26,441 bases of DNA from Planctomycetales bacterium (lineage in GTDB: Bacteria > Planctomycetota > Phycisphaerae > SM23-33): NCBI GenBank assembly GCA_030642005.1, contig DAOWOP010000011.1, positions 1 through 26,441 of the forward strand. The letters are read 5' to 3'. Shown piece after piece: positions 1 to 7,074 of this stretch (its first letter is position 1; the number at the start of each line of letters is the position of its first letter). Made by a program: the position numbers and the translations under genes. A model generated the notes under the pieces. That model did no database searches. It saw only the letters and a program-made list of their open reading frames with translations, and had not been told where the DNA came from.

Positions 1-1793
1 CCCTGCCGTCAGCGGGCATGTCATGCTGGCTCCGCCCGGACGGCAAGGAAAATTACTACGAGTGGACCGCGACCCCGCTGAAGGTGGGTGATAAATACCA
101 CATTATCGGCATCGACCGCGACATAACCGAGCGCAGACAGGCCGAGGAACTCCAGCGTATTCAGCACGATCTTGCCATCGACCTCAGCATGACGAGCGAC
201 TTGGCAGAGTCTGTGGATCGGTTGCTGGAAACCATTTTCCGAATAGAGTCAATCGACTGCGGCGGCGTGTATCTTGTGGACAGCCGCACCGGCGATCTGG
301 AACTGGTGTCATATAAGGGATTATCCCAACAGTTTGGGGAGAATGTTTCCCACTATGCCGCTGATGCTCCCCAGGCCCTCCTTGTGATGAAAGGAGAGCC
401 GCTCTACGGATTCTATCCAAAACTCTTTCCTTCCGCCGAAGAGTCTCGTAAGCAGGAGTCTTTGCGTGCCTTCGCGACTATCCCCGTGAAATACGAGGGG
501 AAAGTCATCGCCGTTCTTAATCTCGCCTCGCACACACACGACGCGATCCCCGACAACGCTCGCGATTTGCTTGAGGGTATTGCCGCCCAGATTGGCGGCG
601 TTATTGTTCGCGTGAGGGCTGAAGAAGGAAAGGCTGAACTTGAGGCGCAACTCCGCCGGGCGGTGAAGATGGAGGCAGTCGGGCGCATGGCCGGAGGTAT
701 CGCCCACGACTTCAACAACATGCTTGCCATCATTCAGGGATACGCTGATTTGCTGCTCAAATCCATGAGCGCCGACGACGAGAAACGCGGGGATGTGGAG
801 AGCATCCGCACAGCCGCCAGTCGGGCGGCGGCGCTGACCAGACAACTTCTGGCCTTCGGACGCAAACAGACCATTCAGCCGAGAGTGCTGGACCTGAACG
901 AGGTAATCGCGGATGCAGACTCGATGCTGCAAAGGATCATCGGCGAAGACATCGAACTGGTAACGAAGCCCGGCAAAGACCTCTGGCGCGTCAAGGTCGA
1001 TCCGACGCAGATAGAGGAACAGGTAATCATCAACCTCGCCGTCAACGCCCGCGAAGCAATGCCAGACGGCGGCAGAGTTGTCATCGAAACGGCTAACGTT
1101 ACGCTTGATAAGGACTACGCCGCCGGGCATGCCGAAGTAAGCCCCGGTGAATATGTCATGCTGTCTGTCAGCGATACCGGTGTGGGAATGACCGAAGAGG
1201 TAATGTCTCACATCTTCGAACCGTTCTTTACCACCAGGAAAACCGGCAAAAGCAGCGGGCTTGGACTATCGACTATCTACGGAATTATCAAGCAGAGCGG
1301 TGGGCATATAGACGTCCAAAGTACGCTTGGCAAGGGAAGCACCTTCCGGCTGTACTTGCCGCGAGTCAAGAGACCGGTCGCAGCAGTCTCACACGAGCGG
1401 GAATCGGACCGTTCGTTGCAAGTAACAGAGACCATACTGGTGGCCGAGGACGAACCGTCGGTACGCGACCTGACCTGCCGTATCCTTCGTGAGCAGGGCT
1501 ATACCGTTCTGGAGGCCGCCGACGGCAAAGAGGCCGTCCGCACAGCAGCCGACAGGGGAGAAATTCACCTGCTCGTAACCGATGTCGTAATGCCGCACAT
1601 GAGCGGAAAAGATTTGTCCGAGCATGTAAAGACAAAGCATCCGGGCATCAAAGTGCTCTTCATCTCCGGATACACAGATGACGCTATCACGCACCACGGC
1701 ATCCTGCATAAAGGTGTGAATTTCCTGGCCAAGCCCTTCACCTCCGACCAACTCACCAGAACCGTTCGTCGCGTCCTCGATACAGATGCTTGA
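1..1793 (+). CDS. Hybrid sensor histidine kinase (PAS-GAF-HisKA-HATPase-REC), 5' truncated
   Basis: The reading frame is open to the left edge, so the N-terminus is missing; the first visible ATG (18) falls inside a PAS domain and is not the true start. Numbering from that ATG: the end of a PAS/PAC unit (about 1-45, ending DITERRQAEEL), a GAF-like domain (about 50-200), a HisKA dimerisation helix with H-box AHDFNN and phospho-acceptor His230, and a HATPase_c domain with N-box NLAVNAREAMPDGG, G1 box DTGVGM, F-box PFFTTR and G2 box SSGLGLS. A C-terminal receiver domain (about 468-588) has acidic pair EDE, phospho-acceptor Asp522 in VTDVVMP and Lys in AKPF. It should autophosphorylate and pass phosphate to its own receiver. 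No membrane segment is visible in this part. The signal it senses cannot be told. Confidence 0.95.
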   Translation, partial: LPSAGMSCWLRPDGKENYYEWTATPLKVGDKYHIIGIDRDITERRQAEELQRIQHDLAIDLSMTSDLAESVDRLLETIFRIESIDCGGVYLVDSRTGDLELVSYKGLSQQFGENVSHYAADAPQALLVMKGEPLYGFYPKLFPSAEESRKQESLRAFATIPVKYEGKVIAVLNLASHTHDAIPDNARDLLEGIAAQIGGVIVRVRAEEGKAELEAQLRRAVKMEAVGRMAGGIAHDFNNMLAIIQGYADLLLKSMSADDEKRGDVESIRTAASRAAALTRQLLAFGRKQTIQPRVLDLNEVIADADSMLQRIIGEDIELVTKPGKDLWRVKVDPTQIEEQVIINLAVNAREAMPDGGRVVIETANVTLDKDYAAGHAEVSPGEYVMLSVSDTGVGMTEEVMSHIFEPFFTTRKTGKSSGLGLSTIYGIIKQSGGHIDVQSTLGKGSTFRLYLPRVKRPVAAVSHERESDRSLQVTETILVAEDEPSVRDLTCRILREQGYTVLEAADGKEAVRTAADRGEIHLLVTDVVMPHMSGKDLSEHVKTKHPGIKVLFISGYTDDAITHHGILHKGVNFLAKPFTSDQLTRTVRRVLDTDA

Positions 1794-1859
1794 CTTGGCC
1801 AAGGCCGGAGCGTAGAAAGACACCATTCAGACTGGAAGAAACAGACAGATAGCAGGCAC

Positions 1860-1890
1860 GTAATCCCGAAATCCCCATAATCCCGCTATC
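1860..1890 (-). repeat. Heptamer/octamer repeat block (aatccc type)
   Basis: Read on the minus strand this is about three copies of a GGGATTA-like unit spaced 8-9 nt apart, preceded by a purine run (plus strand TCTTTTCTTCTTCTTC at 1889-1904). It lies between the kinase stop and the next gene. The order (A/G-rich run, then ATAGCGGGATTA) closely resembles the arms at 2791-2870, so it looks like a member of the same family. Confidence 0.6.
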
Positions 1891-1948
1891 TTTTCTTCTT
1901 CTTCGTCGGCAGGGCCTTATCATCCAAAGATTTGCAAGGAAGCAAGTA

Positions 1949-2779
1949 ATGAAATCAATCCACATCGTCGAGCCGCATCTGCCGTTTGCCTGGGAAAAAG
2001 CCGTTATCGCCTGCTGGGAGCAAGGCGAAAGTTTTCCCACCGAGTATGACAAGTCCGGCGACTCCAACAGCCGGGACGTAACCGCCCTAATTCACGTTAC
2101 CGACCCGTTCGCCGAACCGAGAATTCACCGCGCCTTTCCCGGCGGGCTTGAAGACTTGGAGAAATACCGCGCAGAAGTCCTCTACGGCGTACACAATCAC
2201 TGGATAGACCCCGCCGCGGGAAAGTGGGAATATACCTACCATGAGAGGCTGTTTGAATACGCCGTGCCATCGGTGGGTGTTTTCGACCAGATAGCCGCCG
2301 TCGTCGAGAAACTCAAAGCCGTCCCCTACACCCGCCGGGCACAGGCCGTTACCTGGCAGGTGTGGAACGATACGAACATCGCCGACCCCGCCTGCCTCCA
2401 GCGGCTGTGGTTCCGCATCGCCGACGGCAAACTCCACATGAACATCCACATCCGCTCAAACGACGCGTTCAAAGCCGCTTTTATGAATATGTACGCCTTC
2501 ACAGAATTGCAGCGAGAATTGGCCGGGCAAATCGGCGTCGAACCGGGCGAATACATTCACATCGCCGATTCGTTTCACATCTACGGGTCTTACTTCGACG
2601 AGTTCGAAGGGTTCCTGAAGATGGTCCGCGCGAGAAGTCCTGAAGAGAACACTTTCTCAACCGAATATGCCAAAGAGATATTCGCCGAAGGGTGCGATAA
2701 ACTCTTAGCAGAGGATGACATGCCCGCGGAAAAAAAGGCGATTATCGAGAAGCGCAAAGCGGAGTTGAAAGGTAACTAA
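1949..2779 (+). CDS. Divergent thymidylate synthase family protein
   Basis: Product of 276 residues with the nucleotide-side active site of the ThyA / dCMP hydroxymethylase family. A twin arginine in PYTRR (R129-R130) matches the phosphate-binding pair from the partner subunit. Cys149 in DPACLQR matches the catalytic nucleophile. RSND (169-172), Asn180 (the position that selects dUMP over dCMP) and FHIYGSY, matching the His-x-Tyr that holds the ribose, also fit. However, the usual N-terminal R-TGTGT loop, the GPVYGxQWR segment and the folate-side C-terminus of classical ThyA are not recognisable. It could make dTMP, act on a modified pyrimidine, or be a diverged paralogue. The start has AAGGA 8 nt upstream. 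The Asn180 identity suggests a uracil nucleotide substrate; the reaction itself is inference. Confidence 0.8.
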   Translation: MKSIHIVEPHLPFAWEKAVIACWEQGESFPTEYDKSGDSNSRDVTALIHVTDPFAEPRIHRAFPGGLEDLEKYRAEVLYGVHNHWIDPAAGKWEYTYHERLFEYAVPSVGVFDQIAAVVEKLKAVPYTRRAQAVTWQVWNDTNIADPACLQRLWFRIADGKLHMNIHIRSNDAFKAAFMNMYAFTELQRELAGQIGVEPGEYIHIADSFHIYGSYFDEFEGFLKMVRARSPEENTFSTEYAKEIFAEGCDKLLAEDDMPAEKKAIIEKRKAELKGN

Positions 2780-2790
2780 AAGAAAGATAC

Positions 2791-2870
2791 GCGGGATTAC
2801 AAGGATTACCGGATTACAGGGATTTTTTATAGTTTTCTATCCTGTAATCTTATAATCCCCGCAATCCCGC
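2791..2870. repeat. Inverted pair of repeat blocks between convergent genes
   Basis: The left arm (2791-2821) is built of GGATTAC-like units at 8-nt spacing. The right arm (2840-2870) is its imperfect reverse complement, ending GCAATCCCGC, with about 19 nt between. The left arm begins 12 nt after the stop at 2779 and the right arm touches the stop codon of the minus-strand gene ending at 2870. The pair could form a long hairpin in RNA from either strand, with a T-run (TTTTTT at 2823) in the loop, and may act as a bidirectional terminator. Confidence 0.8.
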
Positions 2871-4195
2871 TATTTTGTTTCTGCTGTGTCCGCATCAAAG
2901 AAATCGCGGACGAGTCGGCGGTACTCGGCGGGGACGGCGCCTTTATCCATCGCTTCGACGGCCCGGCGGCGGGCGTCGGCCCAGGCTTGGTCGTAGGGAA
3001 TCTGAACATTTCTCCCCGCCGTTGCCGTATCCGTCGCGGCGGTCGCGGTCGGCGGAGTGCGGAGCGGATTGTACACAGTCAAAGGCGCGTAGGGTGCCGT
3101 GGCTGCGGTGTTTGCAGCCACGTTTGTGCCGGGTCGGCTTACGTGGTTGCGAACACCGCGACCACGCCACCCTCTTCCGGCGCGGGCATACTCGCCGCCG
3201 CCCATTCCTTCGGCAATACCGGCTGCGACCCGCTCAATCGCATCAATCAAACGCCCGATCCGCTCGGCGGTGCTCGCATCGACCCTGCCGCTGCGAACAA
3301 CTTCTCGCAAAGCCTCGGTGATTTCATCAAGTTCAACGACCTTGCCGCGCCATCGCTTTGCCTCTCCCGGCTCGGCGGCGTGCAAAGCCACGGCCAATTT
3401 CTCCAGCCGATGAATCTGTTCGGCAATTGCCGAATCATCCGCCGTTTGTGCTTTTACCGCTGCAAGTTGTTTCAGGATTTTTTCGCCCGCCTGACTGGAT
3501 ATACTCCGCCAGTGTCGCTGCTGGGCGGCCGACGGCGATTCCAGCGGCTCGACGGCAAGCATAAGCACCGCCGCAACGACAGCCAGCCCCAAGGCCCCGC
3601 CCGTTGCTCGCGCAGCGGTCCAGAAGCCGACTCGTCGGAAATCCCGCTTATCCGCGGCAGCAAGCGCCTGGGCATGGACGGCCTGGGCGAAAGACGAACG
3701 CTCATCAGATTGCACCAACTCCAATGCCGTACTCAACCGCTCACGCAGGTCGGCGCGCCGGTCAACCAGGACCGCGACGTCCCGCAGCGCTGCTGGGCGA
3801 ATCAGGGTTACGGTAAAGGCCAGAAATGCCCCGGCAGGAAAGATCAAAAATAACCAGTTCTTCGACAGGTTGACGTATGCGCCCGTCAATACGCACAGCA
3901 GTCCCGCGAGGCCGCAAACGGCAAGAAGGATTATCACAAACCATTGAGTCAGCCGGTCAGAGTGCAGCCCGCTTCGCAGCCGTCTTGTTATCGCGAGGAC
4001 CATCCCGGCTGCAAGCGGCAGTGCGCAAAGCAGGGCGGCGGCAAGGGCAAATTTCCCCGCCAGCGTCCACCCGCCCATCATCGCCGCAGCCGACAAAGCC
4101 CCGGCTGTGCCGCCGACAGCGCCGGCCTCAACAGCGCGAACAATCACCAGCCGACGACGAAAACCACCCAAAATGGACAAAATGCGATCACTCAT
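2870..4195 (-). CDS. Multi-pass membrane protein of unknown function
   Basis: Product of 441 residues from ATG 4195 (MSDRILSIL). A longer frame to TTG 4222 runs back into a repeat block and is unlikely to be used. The N-terminal half holds about five hydrophobic segments (roughly residues 25-45, 47-67, 82-105, 111-130 and 198-216), with a cytoplasmic-looking stretch VDRRADLRERLSTALEL between the fourth and fifth. The C-terminal half is soluble: helical and charged, then a low-complexity Ala/Thr/Pro linker, then an acidic/basic helix ending DFFDADTAETK. The VDRR...LRERLSTALEL piece resembles membrane proteins found near MoxR/BatA-type genes in planctomycetes; this is a recollection, not a search result. 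It lies downstream of rpoN on the same strand, separated from it by an inverted repeat. Confidence 0.8.
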   Translation of the reverse strand: MSDRILSILGGFRRRLVIVRAVEAGAVGGTAGALSAAAMMGGWTLAGKFALAAALLCALPLAAGMVLAITRRLRSGLHSDRLTQWFVIILLAVCGLAGLLCVLTGAYVNLSKNWLFLIFPAGAFLAFTVTLIRPAALRDVAVLVDRRADLRERLSTALELVQSDERSSFAQAVHAQALAAADKRDFRRVGFWTAARATGGALGLAVVAAVLMLAVEPLESPSAAQQRHWRSISSQAGEKILKQLAAVKAQTADDSAIAEQIHRLEKLAVALHAAEPGEAKRWRGKVVELDEITEALREVVRSGRVDASTAERIGRLIDAIERVAAGIAEGMGGGEYARAGRGWRGRGVRNHVSRPGTNVAANTAATAPYAPLTVYNPLRTPPTATAATDTATAGRNVQIPYDQAWADARRRAVEAMDKGAVPAEYRRLVRDFFDADTAETK

Positions 4196-4203
4196 GGATA
4201 ATA

Positions 4204-4290
4204 AGCAGTCAGCGGTCAGCAATCAGCGTTCAGCAAAGAAGAAATCTACGAATTCATCGGCTGAACGCTGATTGCTGACTGCTGAACGCT
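4204..4290. repeat. 31-bp inverted repeat made of AGCAATC-type heptamers
   Basis: The left arm (4204-4234) and right arm (4260-4290) are reverse complements over 31 nt with three mismatches. Each consists of four degenerate heptamers (CAGTCAG, CGGTCAG, CAATCAG, CGTTCAG) plus three bases. The 25-nt loop begins AAAGAAGAAA. The right arm directly abuts the rpoN stop codon at 4291, and the left arm ends 9 bp before the next minus-strand start. It could form a strong hairpin in rpoN mRNA. Confidence 0.9.
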
Positions 4291-5772
4291 TTAGAATTCT
4301 TTCCGCTGTCTGGCTGGCGGGATGTTCAGGAGATTCCGATACTTCGCCACAGTTCTGCGGGCAATTTTGATGCCATTTTCGCGCAAAGCCCCGGCGATCT
4401 GGTCGTCGTTGAGGGGCTTGGATTTGTCTTCGTGGTCGATGACGTCTCTCATTTTCACCTTGATGGCGTCCCACGCGACGTCTTGTCCGTCGTCGGTGGT
4501 CTTTCCGCCGGAGAAGAACATCCGCAGCGGAAAGATACCGCGCGGCGACTGGATATATTTCCCCGCCACGGCACGGCTTACGGTGGCAACGTGCACGCCG
4601 ACCTTTGCAGCCACTTCCGCCATCGGCAGCGGCTTGAGCGCTTCGGCGCCTTGTTCCAGGAACTCTCTCTGCGCCGCGAAGACCTCCTCAATGACCCGCC
4701 GAACCGTCTGCTGCCGTTGCTTAATCGCACTGATGAGCCACTGGGCTGAACGAAGATTGTTGCGGATGAAATTTTTAGTTTTGGCGTCAGACTGACGAGA
4801 CCTGACCATCCGGCGATAGGTTTCCGATACCTTCAGCGTCGGTGTATTGCCGTCGCGCATCGTAACGATTACGCCGCCGTCGTCGTCCAGATCGACCATG
4901 GCGTCGGGGATTATGTACGGCACCGCCCGCTGGCCTATTATCCGTCCCGGACGCGGGTCAAGCCGGCCCAGGCTCGCAATCGCTTCTTTAATCTCCCGTA
5001 CGGAATGGCCGGTGCGCTTGGCAATCTGCGGAATGTGGTTGAGTTCGATTTCACGCAGAAATTCACCGACCAGAAGCCGGGGCAACTCAACGTCATGTCC
5101 CGCCTCGGTTTCTATGTCCAACTGGATCAGGAGACATTCGCGCAAATCGTGGGCAGCGACGCCCGGCGGGTCCAGTTTTTGAACCAGTGCAAGGGCGGCC
5201 TGAAGCGTCTGGACGTCCATGAGTTGGACTCCGTCTCGTTCAGCCAGTTCGGCTAGCGGTGCGCGGAGGTATCCGTCATCATCCACATTGGAGATGATTA
5301 CCTGTCCGGCGGCTTTGACCTGCTCCGGCGCTTCGACGAAGGCCCACTGGCGGAGGAGATATTCGGTAAGGCTCTGCTCCGGCGCAGGCGTGTTTGCCAG
5401 GGCCATTAGTTTAGCATCGCCTTCACCGGCGCCGCCGGCCCGGCGATACGGACGGTCAGCCCAGCCCAGGTCTTCTGCGTATGCCTCGCCGAAATCGGCT
5501 AATCTCGCAAAGTCCGTCTTGTTGTCGCCGTCGGCATCGACCACCAGTGTCTCTTCGCCGCGATCGGGGCTTTTGTCCTGCTGCCGGTCGGCGGCGACGG
5601 CGTCGTCGGGCGCTTCCTGCACTTCCAGGCAGGGATTGGAAGAGAGCTCCTCGTCGATCCGCTCGGCGAGCGCAAGCATCGGCAATTGAAGAATCTCCAT
5701 CGCCTGGATAAGCCGGGGCGACAGTTTCATCTGCTGCTCAAGCCGAAGATGTTGTGAAAGACCTAATTTCAT
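4291..5772 (-). CDS. rpoN: RNA polymerase sigma-54 factor
   Basis: Product of 493 residues with all three RpoN regions. The glutamine/leucine-rich activator-interacting region I is at the N-terminus (LSQHLRLEQQMKLSPRLIQ and following). An acidic, variable region II follows (about 55-110). The core-binding domain holds EYLLRQW and the LDPPGVAAHDLRECLLIQL segment. The DNA-binding domain ends with the RpoN box ARRTVAKYR at 471-479. The protein directs core polymerase to -24/-12 promoters that need an AAA+ activator. The length is normal for the family. ATG 5772 gives the canonical N-terminus. No activator gene is visible in this window. The gene lies downstream of a 55-residue gene on the same strand, with a strong hairpin between them. 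Confidence 0.98.
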   Translation of the reverse strand: MKLGLSQHLRLEQQMKLSPRLIQAMEILQLPMLALAERIDEELSSNPCLEVQEAPDDAVAADRQQDKSPDRGEETLVVDADGDNKTDFARLADFGEAYAEDLGWADRPYRRAGGAGEGDAKLMALANTPAPEQSLTEYLLRQWAFVEAPEQVKAAGQVIISNVDDDGYLRAPLAELAERDGVQLMDVQTLQAALALVQKLDPPGVAAHDLRECLLIQLDIETEAGHDVELPRLLVGEFLREIELNHIPQIAKRTGHSVREIKEAIASLGRLDPRPGRIIGQRAVPYIIPDAMVDLDDDGGVIVTMRDGNTPTLKVSETYRRMVRSRQSDAKTKNFIRNNLRSAQWLISAIKQRQQTVRRVIEEVFAAQREFLEQGAEALKPLPMAEVAAKVGVHVATVSRAVAGKYIQSPRGIFPLRMFFSGGKTTDDGQDVAWDAIKVKMRDVIDHEDKSKPLNDDQIAGALRENGIKIARRTVAKYRNLLNIPPARQRKEF

Positions 5773-5792
5773 TCCGACACTATTCTAACAAC

Positions 5793-5838
5793 AACAGCGC
5801 GAAACGGCAAGCCGTTTGGCTTGCCGTTTCGCGCTGTT
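5793..5838 (-). terminator. Perfect 21-bp hairpin upstream of rpoN
   Basis: Arms 5793-5813 and 5818-5838 are perfect reverse complements with a 4-nt loop. On the minus strand the hairpin is followed by TTGTTGTTAG, only moderately T-rich. It lies 27 nt past the stop of the small gene at 5866 and 20 nt before the rpoN start. It could therefore end or attenuate transcription running from the small gene into rpoN. Its inner sequence AAACGGCAAGCCGTTT recurs in part at 15641-15655, so it may also be a mobile palindromic repeat. Confidence 0.65.
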
Positions 5839-5865
5839 CGACGACAACGTGCGTTCGCTTTCACA

Positions 5866-6033
5866 CTATTTCTTCTCTTCCGCCTGGAGCGCCTTGTCGT
5901 TTTCGGCGATGAGGGCCTTGATGTGCTCGATGACCTTTTCGTTTTCGCCTTGGCGTTTGTAGATGTCTTTGAGCGTAAGGCGGATGGCGTTCCGCAGGCC
6001 TTGTGTTTTGACCCCGGCCATCCATCGCTTCAT
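5866..6033 (-). CDS. Small charged helical protein (55 residues) upstream of rpoN
   Basis: This short frame starts at ATG 6033 (MKRWMAGVKTQGLRN); an internal ATG at 6021 would give 51 residues. The rest is strongly helical and charged (LKDIYKRQGENEKVIEHIK then ALIAENDKALQAEEKK), with GC-rich third codon positions like the neighbouring genes. This suggests a real gene rather than chance. There is no membrane segment and no cysteine. I do not recognise a family. A TATAAC (minus, 6045-6040) sits only 6 nt before ATG 6033, so either the mRNA is nearly leaderless or the second ATG is used. Being just upstream of rpoN hints at a linked role, but the hairpin between them may separate the two. Confidence 0.65.
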   Translation of the reverse strand: MKRWMAGVKTQGLRNAIRLTLKDIYKRQGENEKVIEHIKALIAENDKALQAEEKK

Positions 6034-6067
6034 CCATAAGTTATATTGACTTTAACGACGGGAAAGT

Positions 6068-6076
6068 TTATCCACA
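6068..6076 (+). promoter_or_regulatory. Consensus DnaA box (TTATCCACA)
   Basis: A perfect match to the nine-base DnaA box lies in the divergent intergenic region, 35 bp upstream of the 55-residue gene. A possible TTGACT (6046-6051) with TATCCA (6069-6074) at 17-nt spacing would place this box over the -10 of a plus-strand promoter for the gene at 6153. No second box was noticed nearby, so it is more likely a regulatory site or chance than an origin. Confidence 0.4.
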
Positions 6077-6095
6077 GTGAAAATAATGGTAATTG

Positions 6096-6126
6096 GTGAT
6101 TGGTAACCGGTAATCCGTAATCAGTT
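6096..6126 (+). repeat. Heptamer repeat block, left copy of a pair flanking a gene
   Basis: About four degenerate heptamers (GGTGATT, GGTAACC, GGTAATC, CGTAATC) lie upstream of the small membrane gene at 6153. The block is the reverse complement of 6504-6534 with five mismatches in 31 nt. Confidence 0.8.
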
Positions 6127-6152
6127 AGAGACAGAAAGGAAGGAGGTGTCTT

Positions 6153-6479
6153 ATGTCCGGTATTTTGGTTATTGGGTCGATCCTGTTGGTGTTTCACTTG
6201 TATCTTTTAGTGCGTTGGGAGAAGGTGAGGCGGCTAGGTTTTTTTCGAGTAGGAGTACTGGGATTCGTGGTGATATTGTCGGCGAATTTTTTCTTCCTTA
6301 CGACCGATCGGGACATTCTCACTGTCGGCGGAGTGTTGAACGGCATTGGCTTGATACTGGCATTCATCGGTGCCGTCGGATCATGCCGTCCGGAAATGCT
6401 TCCGGTAATTGGATCTGCTGATGAAAAGGCAACAGAAGCGGTCAATAAGGTAATGAAGGACCTGGATCAAGAGTCGTAG
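6153..6479 (+). CDS. Small three-helix membrane protein, unknown
   Basis: Product of 108 residues starting at ATG 6153, preceded by a near-perfect ribosome site (AAGGAGGT, 6 nt upstream). Three hydrophobic segments are visible: about 4-22 (ILVIGSILLVFHLYLLV), 30-50 (FRVGVLGFVVILSANFFFL) and 58-76 (VGGVLNGIGLILAFIGAVG). A short acidic soluble tail follows (EKATEAVNKVMKDLDQES). I do not recognise a family. The codons are slightly less GC-rich than in neighbouring genes. The gene is bracketed by an inverted pair of heptamer blocks (6096-6126 and 6504-6534), so gene and blocks together look like a cassette, although no transposase is present. Confidence 0.8.
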   Translation: MSGILVIGSILLVFHLYLLVRWEKVRRLGFFRVGVLGFVVILSANFFFLTTDRDILTVGGVLNGIGLILAFIGAVGSCRPEMLPVIGSADEKATEAVNKVMKDLDQES

Positions 6480-6503
6480 GCCGAGACGCAGTCCTGACGA
6501 TTC

Positions 6504-6534
6504 AACTGATTACCAATTACGAATTACCAATCAC
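6504..6534 (-). repeat. Heptamer repeat block, right copy of a pair flanking a gene
   Basis: Units GATTACC, AATTACG and AATTACC form the inverted counterpart of 6096-6126. The block lies 24 nt after the stop of the small membrane gene and 14 nt before the nitroreductase start, so it also sits in the leader of that gene. Confidence 0.8.
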
Positions 6535-6548
6535 AAGGGGTAATAGTC

Positions 6549-7061
6549 ATGGAATTGTACGAAGCAATCAATAAGCGTTACAGCGTTCGGGCCTATCAGG
6601 ACAAACCCATTGAGCAGGAGAAACTGGACCGGATTTTTGAGGCTGTCAGGCAGGCGCCATCCGCGTCGAACCGCCAGCCTTGGAAATTCGTCCTCGTCCG
6701 CGACGCCGGGACGCGAAAAAAACTGGTCTCCATCTGTCTTGACCAGGCCTTCGTCGGTGAGGCGGCCGTGGTGATTGCCGGGGTTGGACTTGCGCCGGAT
6801 CGTACAATGGCCTGCGAAGTGCCCAGCGACCCGGTTGATCTTGGCATTGCGATGGAGCACATAGCCCTGGCCGCCGCGGCAGAGGAGCTGGGAACCTGCT
6901 GGATAGGCTCGTTCCATCAGGACCGAATACATGACCTGCTTGACATACCAGCCGACGCCAAGGTCGTCGAGGTGATGACGTTGGGCTATCCTGCTGATAA
7001 GCCCAAGCCGAGAAGCCGCAAGGCGTTCGATGAAATCGTCTGTTACGAAAAATTCAAATAG
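6549..7061 (+). CDS. Nitroreductase family FMN oxidoreductase
   Basis: Product of 170 residues, typical of the short single-domain nitroreductases. FMN phosphate-binding motif RYSVRAY (10-16), flavin-contacting RQAPSASNRQPWKFV (34-48), the central AVVIAGVG strand, helix HIALAAAAEELGTCWIG (which carries the glycine that packs on FMN) and the C-terminal LGYPADKPKPRSRK motif are all visible. It probably uses NAD(P)H to reduce a small acceptor as a dimer; the substrate is unknown. It has a GGGG at 6537-6540, 8 nt before the ATG. The M20 peptidase starts 13 nt after its stop, so the two are probably co-transcribed. Confidence 0.92.
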   Translation: MELYEAINKRYSVRAYQDKPIEQEKLDRIFEAVRQAPSASNRQPWKFVLVRDAGTRKKLVSICLDQAFVGEAAVVIAGVGLAPDRTMACEVPSDPVDLGIAMEHIALAAAAEELGTCWIGSFHQDRIHDLLDIPADAKVVEVMTLGYPADKPKPRSRKAFDEIVCYEKFK

Positions 7062-7074
7062 GGGAGCAACTGTG

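Noticed and set aside
321..1211. Minus-strand open frame of 296 codons opposite the histidine kinase
   Set aside because: It is antisense to clear kinase motifs, shows no domain character, and is explained by the GC-rich codon pattern of the real gene.
2987..3853. Plus-strand open frame of 288 codons opposite the membrane protein gene
   Set aside because: Arg/Gly/Cys-rich product without domain or membrane pattern; the minus strand gives hydrophobic helices and proper ends.
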